DNA of 64,000 nt from Coralloluteibacterium thermophilum (GCF_042654365.1 NZ_JBHSGG010000024.1:25492-89491); one strand, 5' to 3'; counted from the stretch's first letter, positions 24,291 to 33,504 are shown. The notes: generated from the sequence alone by a model not told the origin. Program-made: numbers and translations.

Positions 24291-25082
24291 ATGCATCGTC
24301 GCCGCACCCCGTACTTCCTCCTCCCGTGCCTGCTCGCCCTCGGCGGCTGCACCGCGCCGCAGGACGCACCGCCGCCGCCCGGCCGCGACGCCGGCGTCGT
24401 CGCCGGCCAGGCGCTCTACCGCGAGCGCATCGCGCCGCCGCCGGGCGCCCGCCTGCGGGTGCAGCTCATCGACGCCACCCGCGCCGACGCGCCCGAGGCG
24501 GTCCTGCTGGAGCACGAGCAGGACGCCGGCGACGGTCCACCCTTCGCCTTCTCGCTGCCGTACGCGGCGGAGCAGGCGCGGGAGCGCCTGGCGCTGCATG
24601 CGGAGCTTCACGACGGCGAGGGCAACCTCTGGTTCGTCACCCCGTCGCGGGTGCCGTACGCCCCGGCCGAGGGGCGGCCGGTGGAGCTCGTGATGGCCTT
24701 CGCCGGCGGCGAGCCCACCGCGGGAGGCCCGGACGGCGCGCCCCTTGCCGGACCCTGGGAGGACGCCCGCGCGCGCGGCGTCGTCGTCCGCGCGCTCGGC
24801 CAGGAGCCCGGCTGGGTCGCCGACGTCGGCGAAGGCGGCGCGCCGCGGCTCGCGCTGCAGCTCGACTACGGCACCCGCCAGCTCGACGTGCCGGCCGCCG
24901 AGGTCGCCCGCGACGGTGCCGTCACCACCTACCGCGGCACCGCCGGAGACACCTCCGTGGTGCTGCGGATCGTCGAGGCGGCGTGCGAGGACGTGATGAG
25001 CGGCGAGCCGTTCCCGGCACGCGCCGAACTCGAGGTCGAGGGCCGCCAGCTCGCCGGCTGCGCCCGCCGGCTCGCGCCCTGA
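24291..25082 (+). CDS. YbaY-like lipoprotein with C-terminal COG3650-type domain
   Basis: A 263-residue lipoprotein (lipobox LLALGGC, Cys19). Residues 38-125 match the YbaY/META-linked domain: GQALYRERIAPPPGARLRVQ, then the conserved PFAFSLPYAAEQ and LWFVTPSRVPY. Residues 155-262 form a second domain with EPGWVADVGEG, TTYRGTAGD and the two-cysteine end ACEDVMSGEPFPARAELEV to LAGCARRL, as in COG3650 lipoproteins. The role is unknown; outer-membrane or envelope stress functions have been suggested for relatives. It is divergent from the uspA operon and may share its FNR site. Confidence 0.85.
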   Translation: MHRRRTPYFLLPCLLALGGCTAPQDAPPPPGRDAGVVAGQALYRERIAPPPGARLRVQLIDATRADAPEAVLLEHEQDAGDGPPFAFSLPYAAEQARERLALHAELHDGEGNLWFVTPSRVPYAPAEGRPVELVMAFAGGEPTAGGPDGAPLAGPWEDARARGVVVRALGQEPGWVADVGEGGAPRLALQLDYGTRQLDVPAAEVARDGAVTTYRGTAGDTSVVLRIVEAACEDVMSGEPFPARAELEVEGRQLAGCARRLAP

Positions 25083-25086
25083 CGCG

Positions 25087-25338
25087 TCAGGAGGAGGCGG
25101 CGAACAGCGCGCGCTTCTCCGCCGGGCGCAGCCGCTTGATGGCGTATTCCGCGCGGCTGGCGGCGGCGCGGTCGGGGTGGGCGATGGCGCCGAGCACGCG
25201 CAGCGGCGGGTTCGCCCGGGTGTAGCGCGCGCCGCGCCCCGCCCGGTGGGCGGCGAAGCGCGCCTCCACGTCCACCGCGATGCCGGTGTAGAGCGCACCG
25301 TTGGCGCATTCGAGCAGGTAGACGTACCAGGGGCGCAT
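25087..25338 (-). CDS. GIY-YIG nuclease-superfamily protein (UPF0213 type)
   Basis: An 83-residue single-domain GIY-YIG protein: WYVYLLECANGALYTGIAVD gives the two aromatic motif strands (VYLLE... LYTGI), followed by the conserved RFAAHRAGRGARYTRANPP. Stand-alone members (UPF0213/YhbQ) are small DNA endonucleases or repair accessory proteins. The gene converges on the lipoprotein gene with 4 bp between stop codons. Confidence 0.9.
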   Translation of the reverse strand: MRPWYVYLLECANGALYTGIAVDVEARFAAHRAGRGARYTRANPPLRVLGAIAHPDRAAASRAEYAIKRLRPAEKRALFAASS

Positions 25339-25382
25339 GCCGCGGATGGTAGGGCCTGCCGTGGCGGCGGCGCACGCGTGGG

Positions 25383-26443
25383 TCAGGGCGCGGCGATGCC
25401 CGCGCGCTGCAGGGTCTCGCGCGCCTCCTCGCGGGCCTCGGGCGTCATCGGCAGCCCGGCGTCGTCGGCGTTGGCGCCCGGCGTCAGCGCCAGCTCGACC
25501 AGGATGGGGAAGTGGTCGGAGCCGATGTCGGGCAGGCGGGCGATGCGGCACAGCGTGAAGTGGTCGCTGTGGAAGAGGTGGTCGAGCGGCCAGCGCAGCA
25601 CCGGGATCCGTGCGCTGAAGGTGTTGAACATGCCGCGGCCGATGCGCGGATCGAGCAGGCCGCTGACGCGCCGGAACAGCCGCGTGGTGCGCGACCACGC
25701 CACGTCGTTGAGGTCCCCGGCCACGACCGTGGGCAGCGGGCAGCGCGCCGCCTCGCGGCCGACCAGCACCAGCTCGGCGTCGCGCTCCTCGGAGCCGTCC
25801 GCTTCGCCCGGTGCGGGCGGGCGCGGGTGCAGGCAGTACAGCCTCGCCCGGCGGCCGTCCCCGAGCCGCAGCGTGGCGCGCGCCGAGGGGACGTCGTCCT
25901 CCACCAGGAAACGGATCTCCGCGTCCTCCAGCGGCAGGCGCGAGTACACGTGCATGCCGTAGAGGTTGTCGAGCGGGCAGCGCAGGACGTGCGGCATGGT
26001 CTCCACGAGCCGGTCGAGCCGCGCTTCCCACCAGGCGTCGGTCTCGATCGCGATGAGCACGTCCGGCCGCTCGCGCTGCACGAGGTCGAGCAGGGGCGCG
26101 CGTCGCGGTTGGTCATCAGCACGTTGCTGGCGAGGATGCGCAGGCGCGGTTGCCCGGGGGCGGTGCAGGCGCGCACCTCCCTCCGGTGCAGCCGCGTGTA
26201 CGGCCAGATCCACCACGCCTGCCAGGCCAGGCAGGCGGCGTTGGCGCCGACCACGGCGTAGGCCGCGACATGGTCGAAGGAGCGCAGCGCGAGCTGGAGC
26301 GCCAGCACCACCGCCGACAGCACCACCAGCTGCAGGCGCGGGAAGTCGAAGCCGCGCACCCACCAGCGGCTGCTGCGCGAGAGCGGCAGCAGGGTCGCGA
26401 CGACGAGCAGGGCGGTGGCGGCGCCGAAGATCCAGGTGAGCAT
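25383..26443 (-). pseudogene. Membrane endonuclease/exonuclease/phosphatase-family gene with frameshift
   Basis: Two frames together encode one protein of about 353 residues. The first frame gives three N-terminal membrane helices (from MLTWIFGAATALLVV) and runs to ILASNVLMTNRDARP. The second gives the rest of an EEP domain: DVLIAIETDAWWEARL (metal Glu), VAGDLNDVAWSRTT, and the final IGSDHFPILVELAL. The break is at the G run 26093-26096 on the plus strand; one more G would restore the frame. This may be a sequencing error in a homopolymer or a recent real mutation. Relatives are membrane-tethered EEP hydrolases of unknown substrate. Confidence 0.85.
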
Positions 26444-26523
26444 CGTTGACCCCGGGAAGCTCCGCGGATTCTGCGGGCGCCGCATTCGCATGGCGTGACG
26501 GGCGGCCGTGCAGACTCGCCCGC

Positions 26524-27108
26524 ATGGCTCTCCCCGACCGCATCAGCAGCACGCCTCCGCGCGGCGCACGCAGGCTCACCGCCGCCGAGGCAACGGCGAC
26601 GCGCGGGATCTTCGGCACGGCCATCGACCTCGACGCCGTGCGCATCCATCGCCGCGGCTACCTGTGGTTCGGGCTGCAGCGTCCGGACACGGCGATGGCG
26701 CCCGACGGGCACGTCTATTTCCCGGAGCCATGCTTCCGCGAGGACTTCGCGGATCCCGCGCAGCCCTGGCTGGGGCGCTGGCTCGTCCACGAGATGACCC
26801 ACGTCTGGCAGCGCCAGATGGGCTATCCGGTGAAGTGGCGCGGCGCGATCCGGCTGGGGCTGTCCTATCGCTACCGGCTGGCGCCGGGCCGCACCTTCCG
26901 CGACTACGACATGGAGGCGCAGGGCGAGCTGCTGGCCGACTGGCATGCGCTGCGGACCGGGCGCCCGGACTGCATCCGCGACCCGCGGCACCGCGCCGAC
27001 CCGCACTTCCGAGGCCGCCTGCAGGCGGCGCTGCGCGACTTCCTGCTCGATCCCGGCGACCGCGACAACCTGCCGCCGCTGGTCGGCCGCTGGCGGCTGC
27101 GCCGCTGA
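26524..27108 (+). CDS. Putative zinc metallopeptidase-like protein (HEMTH motif)
   Basis: A 194-residue soluble protein with no signal peptide. The centre holds WLVHEMTHVWQRQMGYPVKW, an HExxH zinc motif (about residues 97-101) that could make it a minimal metallopeptidase. A downstream DYDMEAQGELLADW could give the third ligand. The IFGTAIDLDAVRIHRRGYLW start and this motif occur in proteins annotated as Vgr- or Rhs-linked in other proteobacteria, but no type VI secretion genes are near. Function is unproven. Confidence 0.7.
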   Translation: MALPDRISSTPPRGARRLTAAEATATRGIFGTAIDLDAVRIHRRGYLWFGLQRPDTAMAPDGHVYFPEPCFREDFADPAQPWLGRWLVHEMTHVWQRQMGYPVKWRGAIRLGLSYRYRLAPGRTFRDYDMEAQGELLADWHALRTGRPDCIRDPRHRADPHFRGRLQAALRDFLLDPGDRDNLPPLVGRWRLRR

Positions 27109-27112
27109 GGCG

Positions 27113-27331
27113 TCAGCGCACGCGGACCTCGACGCCGGCGAAGCCGACCACCTGGCCCGCGCGGATCTTGCAGGTCTTGCGCAGCTCGACGCTGCCGTCG
27201 ACCGTCACCGCGCCCTCGGCCACGCGCTGCTTGCCCTCGCCGCCGCTGCCGACCAGGCCGGCGAGCTTGAGCAACTGGTTGAGCTCGACGACGTCGTGGC
27301 CGGCGTCGAGGGCGAAGTCGATGGTCTTCAT
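27113..27331 (-). CDS. S4-type RNA-binding protein (YbcJ-like)
   Basis: A 72-residue stand-alone S4 domain. The RNA-binding signature runs LNQLLKLAGLVGSGGEGKQR to VTVDGSVELRKTCKIRAGQV, the full length expected for YbcJ-type proteins. These are thought to bind rRNA or tRNA, possibly in ribosome assembly or rescue. It converges on the HEMTH gene, with 4 bp between stop codons. Confidence 0.92.
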   Translation of the reverse strand: MKTIDFALDAGHDVVELNQLLKLAGLVGSGGEGKQRVAEGAVTVDGSVELRKTCKIRAGQVVGFAGVEVRVR

Positions 27332-27396
27332 GGGGATCGAGGGATGCTGGTCGTGGGAGCGGCTTCAGCCGCGAGGGGATGACGCCGGGTTGTCCA

Positions 27397-27849
27397 TCAC
27401 GGAGCCGCCGGCCGCTGCGCCAGCCAGCGGTCGAGCGCATTGGCGAAGGCCTGGCGGTCGCGGGGATGCAGCGTCGACGGGCCGCCCGTCTGCACGCCGG
27501 CACCGCGCAGCTCGTCCATGAAGTTCCGCATCGACAGCCGCTGCGCGATGGTGTCGGCGGTGTACATCTCGCCGCGCGGGTCGAGCGCCTGCCCGCCCTT
27601 GTCGACCACGCGGGCGGCGAGCGGAATGTCCGCGGTCACCACCAGGTCGCCCGCCCGCATGCGCTCGACGATCTCGCCGTCCGCCACGTCCGGCCCGCCC
27701 GCGACCTGCATGCTGCGCACGAAGCGCGACGGCGGCGTGCGCACCCACTGGTTGGCGACCAGCACGACCTCGACCCGCGCCCGCTCGGCGGCCCGGAAGA
27801 GGATGTCCTTGATCGCGTTGGGGCAGGCGTCGGCGTCGACCCAGATCAT
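27397..27849 (-). CDS. YaiI/YqxD family protein (DUF188)
   Basis: A 150-residue protein of the UPF0178 group, a PIN-like NYN nuclease relative. It begins IWVDADACPNAIKDILFRAA, with the acidic cluster expected of the active site, and contains GDLVVTADIPLAARVVDKGG and DTIAQRLSMRNFMDELR. A small RNase role is suspected but not shown. The start ATG abuts a heptamer array that separates it from the divergent metC gene. Confidence 0.92.
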   Translation of the reverse strand: MIWVDADACPNAIKDILFRAAERARVEVVLVANQWVRTPPSRFVRSMQVAGGPDVADGEIVERMRAGDLVVTADIPLAARVVDKGGQALDPRGEMYTADTIAQRLSMRNFMDELRGAGVQTGGPSTLHPRDRQAFANALDRWLAQRPAAP

Positions 27850-27990
27850 TGGGGAAGCGGGAAGCGGGAAGCGGGAAGCGGGAATGGGGAATCGGGAACA
27901 GGAGGGCCGACGGCCTGTAAGGTCGTCATTCTAGTCCGACCTCCAGGTCCCCACTCCCGATTCCCTCTTCCCGCTTCAGCTCTTCCCTCC
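27846..27990. repeat. GGGAAGC heptamer array with C-rich opposite arm
   Basis: Four perfect 7-bp units (GGGAAGC) begin next to the yaiI start and continue as GGGAATGGGGAATCGGGAAC. After a unique middle of about 50 bp, the C-rich arm CCCCACTCCCGATTCCCTC then TTCCCGCTTC is complementary to the first arm. The promoters of both yaiI and metC must lie within or beside this element, so it may affect their expression. Confidence 0.85.
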
Positions 27991-28005
27991 CACGCCCTCA
28001 CGACC

Positions 28006-29181
28006 ATGCCCACCGACTGGCGCACCCGCCTCATCCATCCGTCCCGCCGCGCGCCAGAGGGGTTCCGGTCGCTGGCGACGGCGACGCATCGCGGTTCGAC
28101 GACGCTGTTCGGCAAGGCGGCGGACCTGGAGGACAACTGGAAGCAGCGCGAGGGCTACACCTACGGCCTGTTCGGGACGCCGACGGCGCGCGAGCTGGCC
28201 CTGCGGGTGGCGGAGCTGGAGGGGGCGGAGGAGAGCTTCCTCGCGCCGAGCGGCCTGGCCGCCATCGCCTTGGTGTGGTTCGCCTTCGCGCGCAGCGGCG
28301 CGCACGTGCTGGTGCCGGACAACGTGTACACGCCCAACCGCGTGCTCGCGGACGACCTCGCCCGGCGCTTCGGCGTGGAGGTCGAGTTCTACGACCCCCT
28401 GTGCGGCGGCGACATCGCCGGGCTGCTGCGCGAGGAGACCGTGCTGGTGTGGTGCGAGAGCCCGGGCTCGGTGACGATGGAGATCCAGGACGTGCCCGCC
28501 ATCGCCGCCGCCGCGCACGCGCGGGGCGCGCGCGTCGCGCTCGACAACACCTATGCCGGCGGCGTCCTGTTCGACGCCTTCACGCACGGCGCGGACATCA
28601 GCATGCAGGCGCTCACCAAGTACGTCGGCGGGCACAGCGACCTGCTGATGGGTGCGGTGTCGGCGCGTGACCCCGCCTGCCGCGAGGCGCTGGATCGTGC
28701 ACGGCGCCTGCTCGGCCTCAACGTCTCGCCGGACGATTGCGCGCTGGCGCTGCGCGGCCTGCAGACCCTCGGCGTGCGGCTGGCGCAGCTCGAGGCCTCC
28801 GCATTGGCGGTGGCGCGCTGGCTGGACGCGCGCCCGGAGATCGAGACCGTGCTGCATCCCGCGCTGCCCTCGTGCCCGGGGCACGACATCTGGCGCCGGG
28901 ACTGGTCGGGCTCGGCAAGCCTGTTCTCGGTGGTGTTCGACGCGCGCTTCGACCGGACGGCGATCGAGGCCTTCGTCGACCGCCTGCGCCTGTTCGGCAT
29001 CGGCTACAGCTGGGGCGGCGTGGCCAGCCTCGCGCTCCCGCACTTCCAGCTGCACCGGCACGGCCGCGGCGTCGGCGAGCGCCTGGTGCGCTTCAACATC
29101 GGCCTGGAAGCCGTCGACGACCTGATCGCCGACCTCGCCCAGGCGCTGGAGGGGGTTGGAGGAGTGAGTGGAGAGGAGTGA
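28006..29181 (+). CDS. metC: Cystathionine beta-lyase MetC
   Basis: PLP-dependent enzyme splitting cystathionine into homocysteine, pyruvate and ammonia in methionine synthesis. The 391-residue product has the fold-type I landmarks YGLFGTPTARELALRVAELE, the PLP-stacking region near 85-110, VALDNTYAGGVLFDAF (the Asp that contacts the PLP nitrogen) and the Schiff-base lysine in SMQALTKYVGGHSDLLMG. The last residues (GVGGVSGEE) and the stop codon fall in the start of a palindromic repeat block, as with the DUF998 gene. Confidence 0.93.
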   Translation: MPTDWRTRLIHPSRRAPEGFRSLATATHRGSTTLFGKAADLEDNWKQREGYTYGLFGTPTARELALRVAELEGAEESFLAPSGLAAIALVWFAFARSGAHVLVPDNVYTPNRVLADDLARRFGVEVEFYDPLCGGDIAGLLREETVLVWCESPGSVTMEIQDVPAIAAAAHARGARVALDNTYAGGVLFDAFTHGADISMQALTKYVGGHSDLLMGAVSARDPACREALDRARRLLGLNVSPDDCALALRGLQTLGVRLAQLEASALAVARWLDARPEIETVLHPALPSCPGHDIWRRDWSGSASLFSVVFDARFDRTAIEAFVDRLRLFGIGYSWGGVASLALPHFQLHRHGRGVGERLVRFNIGLEAVDDLIADLAQALEGVGGVSGEE

Positions 29182-30222
29182 GAAGCGAGGGCCAGTGCGT
29201 GCGCTTCCTCTCGCTTCTCACTCCTCAATCTCTCGCTTCTCGCAGCAGAAGCGCCCCCTCCCCAACCCTCCCCCGCTGTCCGCGGGGGAGGGGGCTGGTC
29301 GGTCGAGGAGTCGAGTGGGAAGGAGTGAGAAGCGAGGGCCAGTGCGTGCGTCTCCTCTTGTCTCTCGCTCCTCTCCACTTACTTCTCCGCCGCGAAAGCT
29401 CCTTCCCCCGCTTGCGGGGGAAGGCCGGGATGGGGGTGCGGCGCGCGCAGCGCGCTGCTCGAGGGGCAGGGGGAAGAGGCGGGAAACGAGCAGTCGCATC
29501 GCTCGTTTCTCACTCCTCATCTCTCGCTTTCCGCAGCAGAAGCGCCCCCTCCCCAACCCTCCCCCGCTGTCCGCGGGGGAGGGGGCTGCCGGTGCTGCGT
29601 AGGGTGTGTGACGAGGCGCGGGAAAGAGCGGCGATGCGGGTAGAGAGCGCAACCCTCCGCCGTGCGCGACCTGCTCCTTCCCCCGCCTGCGGGGGAAGGC
29701 TGGGATGGGGGTGGCGCGCGTAGCGCGCTGCTTGAGGGTCAGGGAAAGAAGCGGGAAACGAGCAGTCGCACCACGCGTTTCTCACTCCTCATCTCTCGCT
29801 TCTCGCAGCAGAAGCGCCCCCACCCCAACCCTCCCCCGCTGCGCGGGGAGGGGGCTGCCGGTGCTGCGTAGGGTGTGTGACGAGGCGCGTAGGGAAAGAG
29901 CGACGATGCGGGTAGAGAGCGCAACCTTCCGCCGTGCGCGACCCGCTCCTTCCCCCGCCTGCGGGGGAAGGCCGGGATGGGGGTGAGGCGCGCGCAGCGC
30001 GTTGCTCGAGGGGCAGGGAGGAAGAGGCGGGAAACGAGCAGTCGCATCACTCGTTTCTCATTCCTCATCTCTCGCTTCTCGCAGCAGAAGCGCCCCCTCC
30101 CCAACCCTCCCCCGCTGTCCGCGGGGGAGGGGGCTGGTCGGTCGAGGCGTCGAGTGGGAAGGAGCGGGAAACGAGCAGTCGCACCACGCGTTTCTCACTC
30201 CGCATGCCTCACTCCTCACACC
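29160..30222. repeat. Composite palindromic repeat block 2 (about 1 kb)
   Basis: The largest non-coding stretch in the window. It consists wholly of alternating copies of the same three elements as block 1: the TGAGAAACGAG inverted repeat, the CCTTCCCCCGCCTGCGGGGG palindrome plus GGGATGGGGGTG, and the CCCTCCCCCGCTGTCCGCGG palindrome. Two neighbouring segments, starting at 29581 and 29850, are near-identical tandem copies of about 270 bp that also include a unique stretch starting GGTGCTGCGTAGGGTGTGTG. No gene is convincing inside it; short open frames are by-products of the base composition. Confidence 0.9.
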
Positions 30223-30224
30223 CC

Positions 30225-31775
30225 TCACTCATGCACGTCGCGCACGAAGCGGTCCAGCAGGCGCACGCCGAAGGCGGTGGCGCCGGGCGGCACGGTCGGC
30301 TGGATGCTGTCCTCGAACCAGGCCATGCCGGCGATGTCCAGGTGCGCCCAGGACACGCCCTCGTCGACCCAGGTGCCGATGAAGTGGGCGCCGATGCCGG
30401 CGCCGGCACCGCGGCCGCCGCTGTGGCGGACGTCGGCGATGGGCGACTGGATGTCGCGGGCGTAGGAGGGATGCAGCGGCAGGCGCCACACCGCCTCGCC
30501 GGAGGCCTCGCCCGCCGCCGTGAGCTGGGCGGCCAGCGCGTCGTCGCGGGAGAACAGGCCGGCGTAGTCGTCGCCGAGCGCGGTCACCACGGCGCCGGTC
30601 AGGGTCGCGACGTCGATCACCACCCGCGGGCGGTACTGGCGCTGCACGTACCAGAGCGCGTCGACCAGCACCATCCGCCCCTCGGCGTCGGTGCTGGTGA
30701 TCTCGAAGGTGCGGCCGGCGGCGGTGCGGACGACGTCGCCCGGGCGGGCGGCCATGCCCGAGGGCATGTTCTCGGCCAGTGCGGCCACCGCGACCGCGTT
30801 CACCGGCGCGCGGCGCGCGGCCAGGGCCAGCACCGCGCCGGTCACGGCGGCGGCGCCGCCCATGTCGGTCTTCATCCGCCACATGCCGTCGTTGGGCTTG
30901 AGCGAGACGCCGCCGGTGTCGAAGGTGATGCCCTTGCCGACGAAGGCCAGCGGCGGCTCGCCGCGGGTGCCGCCGTCGTAGCGCACCAGCAGCAGGCGCG
31001 GCGGCCGGGCGCTGCCCTGGCCGACCGAGAGGATGCCGCCCATGCCGAGTTCCTGCATCGCGGGCACGTCCAGCACCTCGATGCTCACGCCCGGTACGCC
31101 GCGGAAGGCGGCGCGGGTGCGCTCCACGAAGGCCTCGGGGTACAGCACGTTGCCCGGCTCGGTCACCAGGTCGCGCGCGAAGCGCACGGCCTCGGCCACC
31201 GGCTGCCACTGCGCCCGGTAGCGCTCCGCCGCGGCGGCGCCCGCCGGGGTGCGGATCACCAGGTCGCCCTGGCCGGTCACCGGCATGTCGGTCGGGGGCA
31301 TGCGGTAGGTGTCGAAGCGGTACTGGCCGAGGTCCGCGCCGAAGGCCAGGTGCGCGGCCGCATCGGGTTCGGTACCGGCCCACAGCAGCTCGATGCGCTC
31401 GGCGGGGCTGCGCGCGGCCATCTGCCCGACCGCGCCGCCGACGTCCTCCAGCACCCGCGGCGTGACCGGCCCGCTCCCGATGCCGACCAGCAGCACGCGG
31501 TCGTAGCGGCCGATGCCCGGCAGGTCGAGCTGGGTGTTGGGCTTGCCCTGGAAGGCCGCGGCGGCGACCGCGCGACGCAGGGCGCCGGCGTTGGCCGCGT
31601 CGATCTCGGCGAAGACGGCGCCGGGGTCGTCGCCTTCGGCGACGGCCAGCGCGATGGTGCCGGACGCGGGCACGGCGTAGGCGTCGAACCGCAGTTCGCG
31701 GCGTGCGTCCGCGGGCGCGGAGACGAGGGCCAGGAAGGCTGCCAGCATGAGCGGCCTGATGAGGGTTTGCAGCAT
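30225..31775 (-). CDS. Exported leucyl aminopeptidase (M17 family)
   Basis: A 516-residue two-metal aminopeptidase that removes N-terminal residues from peptides. The catalytic domain has the M17 core: VGKGITFDTGGVSLKPNDGM (metal Lys and Asp), KTDMGGAAAVTGAVLALA and STDAEGRMVLVDAL, where the family usually has NTDAEGR. Unlike cytosolic PepA it begins with a signal peptide (LIRPLMLAAFLALVSAPADA), placing it in the periplasm or outside. The stop lies next to repeat block 2. A GGAG ribosome site precedes the start. Confidence 0.93.
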   Translation of the reverse strand: MLQTLIRPLMLAAFLALVSAPADARRELRFDAYAVPASGTIALAVAEGDDPGAVFAEIDAANAGALRRAVAAAAFQGKPNTQLDLPGIGRYDRVLLVGIGSGPVTPRVLEDVGGAVGQMAARSPAERIELLWAGTEPDAAAHLAFGADLGQYRFDTYRMPPTDMPVTGQGDLVIRTPAGAAAAERYRAQWQPVAEAVRFARDLVTEPGNVLYPEAFVERTRAAFRGVPGVSIEVLDVPAMQELGMGGILSVGQGSARPPRLLLVRYDGGTRGEPPLAFVGKGITFDTGGVSLKPNDGMWRMKTDMGGAAAVTGAVLALAARRAPVNAVAVAALAENMPSGMAARPGDVVRTAAGRTFEITSTDAEGRMVLVDALWYVQRQYRPRVVIDVATLTGAVVTALGDDYAGLFSRDDALAAQLTAAGEASGEAVWRLPLHPSYARDIQSPIADVRHSGGRGAGAGIGAHFIGTWVDEGVSWAHLDIAGMAWFEDSIQPTVPPGATAFGVRLLDRFVRDVHE

Positions 31776-31947
31776 CGATGACTCCGTTTGGAAAGCGGGT
31801 ACGGCGGCCGGGCCGCCACGGACGCGAGCAGGTCCATCGCCCACCCTAGCAACCTCGTCCGCCGCGGGCGAGTTCCAGAGGACCTGTCCATGGCGGACCC
31901 GCGCCGCGCGGCGAGGCCGCCCCCGCATCGCGGACGCGGCGCGGACG

Positions 31948-32736
31948 CTAGCGGTCGATCGCCGGGAACGCGGGGAGCCGGCGCAGCCAGCCGGCCACCC
32001 GCTCGGCCCAGGCGCGCTGCCCGGCGGCGTCGGCGATCAGGTCCTGGCGCAGCTCGAGTTCGAGATAGGGCAGGCCGCGGCGCTCGGCATGCACGGGGAT
32101 GGCGTAGTCGGTCTCGTCGCTCACGGAGTAGGGCGCGTTGTCGCCGACCACCCACTCGCCCTCGGCCCGGATCATGTCGCGCAGCGCGTGCGACGCGCGC
32201 GCGTCGTGCTGGTAGAGCACGCCTACGTGCATGTCGCGCGCCTGGTCCATGTAGACCGGGGTGAAGCTGTGCACCGACACCAGCACCGTCGGCAGCCCGG
32301 CCGCCGCGCGGCGGTCCAGCTCGGCGGCGATGGCGGCGTGGTAGGGCGTGTGGATCTCGCGCAGGCGCGCTTCGCGCTGCACCGGGTCGAGCCCGACGTT
32401 GCCGGGGATGTCGGTGCGCTCGCTGCGCTCCGGCACCAGGCCCGGCACGTGGTGCGGGCGGTTGCAGTCGATCACCAGGCGCGAATAGGTCTGGGTGACC
32501 AGGAAGGCGTCGAGCAGCGCCGCGAGGTGCAGGGCCACGCCGCGCGCGCCGATGTCCCAGGCGATGTGCCGGTCCCATTCCGGCGCGGGCACGCCGAGGT
32601 CGCCGAGCGCTTCGGGCACGGCGCGGCCGGCGTGGTCGCAGATCAGGACGAAGGGCGAGGCGCCGGCGGCGCGCTCGACGACGAAGGGCGGCGGATCGTT
32701 CGGGCCCAGGAGGCGGAAGGCGGACGTCGGGTGCAT
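31948..32736 (-). CDS. hutG: N-formylglutamate amidohydrolase family (HutG-like)
   Basis: A 262-residue cytosolic protein of the FGase family, which hydrolyses N-formyl-L-glutamate to formate and glutamate, the last step of the HutF route. Motifs are FVLICDHAGRAVPEAL near the start, SRLVIDCNRP, and VLVSVHSFTPVYMDQ in the middle. It resembles the branch often encoded away from hut operons, which may act on other N-formyl amino acids, so HutG function is likely but not certain. It stands 29 kb from hutF, after the leucyl aminopeptidase gene. Confidence 0.8.
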   Translation of the reverse strand: MHPTSAFRLLGPNDPPPFVVERAAGASPFVLICDHAGRAVPEALGDLGVPAPEWDRHIAWDIGARGVALHLAALLDAFLVTQTYSRLVIDCNRPHHVPGLVPERSERTDIPGNVGLDPVQREARLREIHTPYHAAIAAELDRRAAAGLPTVLVSVHSFTPVYMDQARDMHVGVLYQHDARASHALRDMIRAEGEWVVGDNAPYSVSDETDYAIPVHAERRGLPYLELELRQDLIADAAGQRAWAERVAGWLRRLPAFPAIDR

Positions 32737-32823
32737 CCGCGGGAGGGTAGCAGGGGCGGGGAGCGCGTCCGAGGCGTGCGAAGCGGAGAATGCAGTCCCG
32801 CTTCCGGCTCGCCCCCGCCGTCC

Positions 32824-33387
32824 TCAGCAGCCCGGGGTGCGGCCGATGACGTAGCCGGCGGCGACGCCGCCGTCCTGGATCACCGCGACCGAATCGGCGA
32901 CCTGGGTGCCGCGGCAGTCCGCGGTGCGCACGAAGACCTCGCCTTCCGCGGTCGCCTGCCGGGTGAAGGCCGACAGCGCCTGGGCGACCTCGTCGGGCGT
33001 CTGCCCGAGGCTGAGCCCGTGCGGCAGCTCGCCCAGGGTGAGCACCTCCGGCGCCACCGGCGTGCAGCCGGCGGCGAGCGCGGGCCGCGCGGGCATCACC
33101 CGGCTCTGGGTCACCACGTCGCCGCTGCGCTCGTCCGCGGCGAAACGCAGCTCCAGTTCGTGGTTGGTGGCGTCGCGGACGCGGTAGCAGATCTCGGTGG
33201 CCACGTCGTCGGTGTTCCCGCGGCGGATGCGGTTGGCAGCGCCGAGGCGCAGCGCGACGTCGTCGAGGGTGTCGTGGCCGAGGGCGATGCCGCCCACCCG
33301 CGGCGGTTCTGGGGCGGGCGCGCCGGTCGGGGCAGTGGCGCAGGCTGCCAGGGCGAGGGCGCAGGCGGCGGGAAGGCGTCGTTTCAC
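32824..33387 (-). CDS. Hypothetical lipoprotein
   Basis: A 187-residue lipoprotein (lipobox ALAAC, Cys at about 16) that I do not recognise. After a Pro-rich linker, the mature part carries three spaced segments (IALGHDTLDDVALRLGAANR, HELELRFAADERSGDVVTQS and LGELPHGLSLGQTPDEVAQA) resembling a SmpA/BamE-like or DUF4124-like compact fold built on short helices and strands. It has four cysteines in the mature part. No operon partner is obvious. Confidence 0.7.
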   Translation of the reverse strand: MKRRLPAACALALAACATAPTGAPAPEPPRVGGIALGHDTLDDVALRLGAANRIRRGNTDDVATEICYRVRDATNHELELRFAADERSGDVVTQSRVMPARPALAAGCTPVAPEVLTLGELPHGLSLGQTPDEVAQALSAFTRQATAEGEVFVRTADCRGTQVADSVAVIQDGGVAAGYVIGRTPGC

Positions 33388-33504
33388 GCGGATGCGGGGC
33401 CTGGTTGGACGGACGCCGGAGTATCGGCGGACGGGCGTGGACGGTGCGTCCCGGTCGGGGGTGGCGTTCCTTTCCGGTTCAAGCGCGCCGGTTCGGGCAC
33501 GGCC

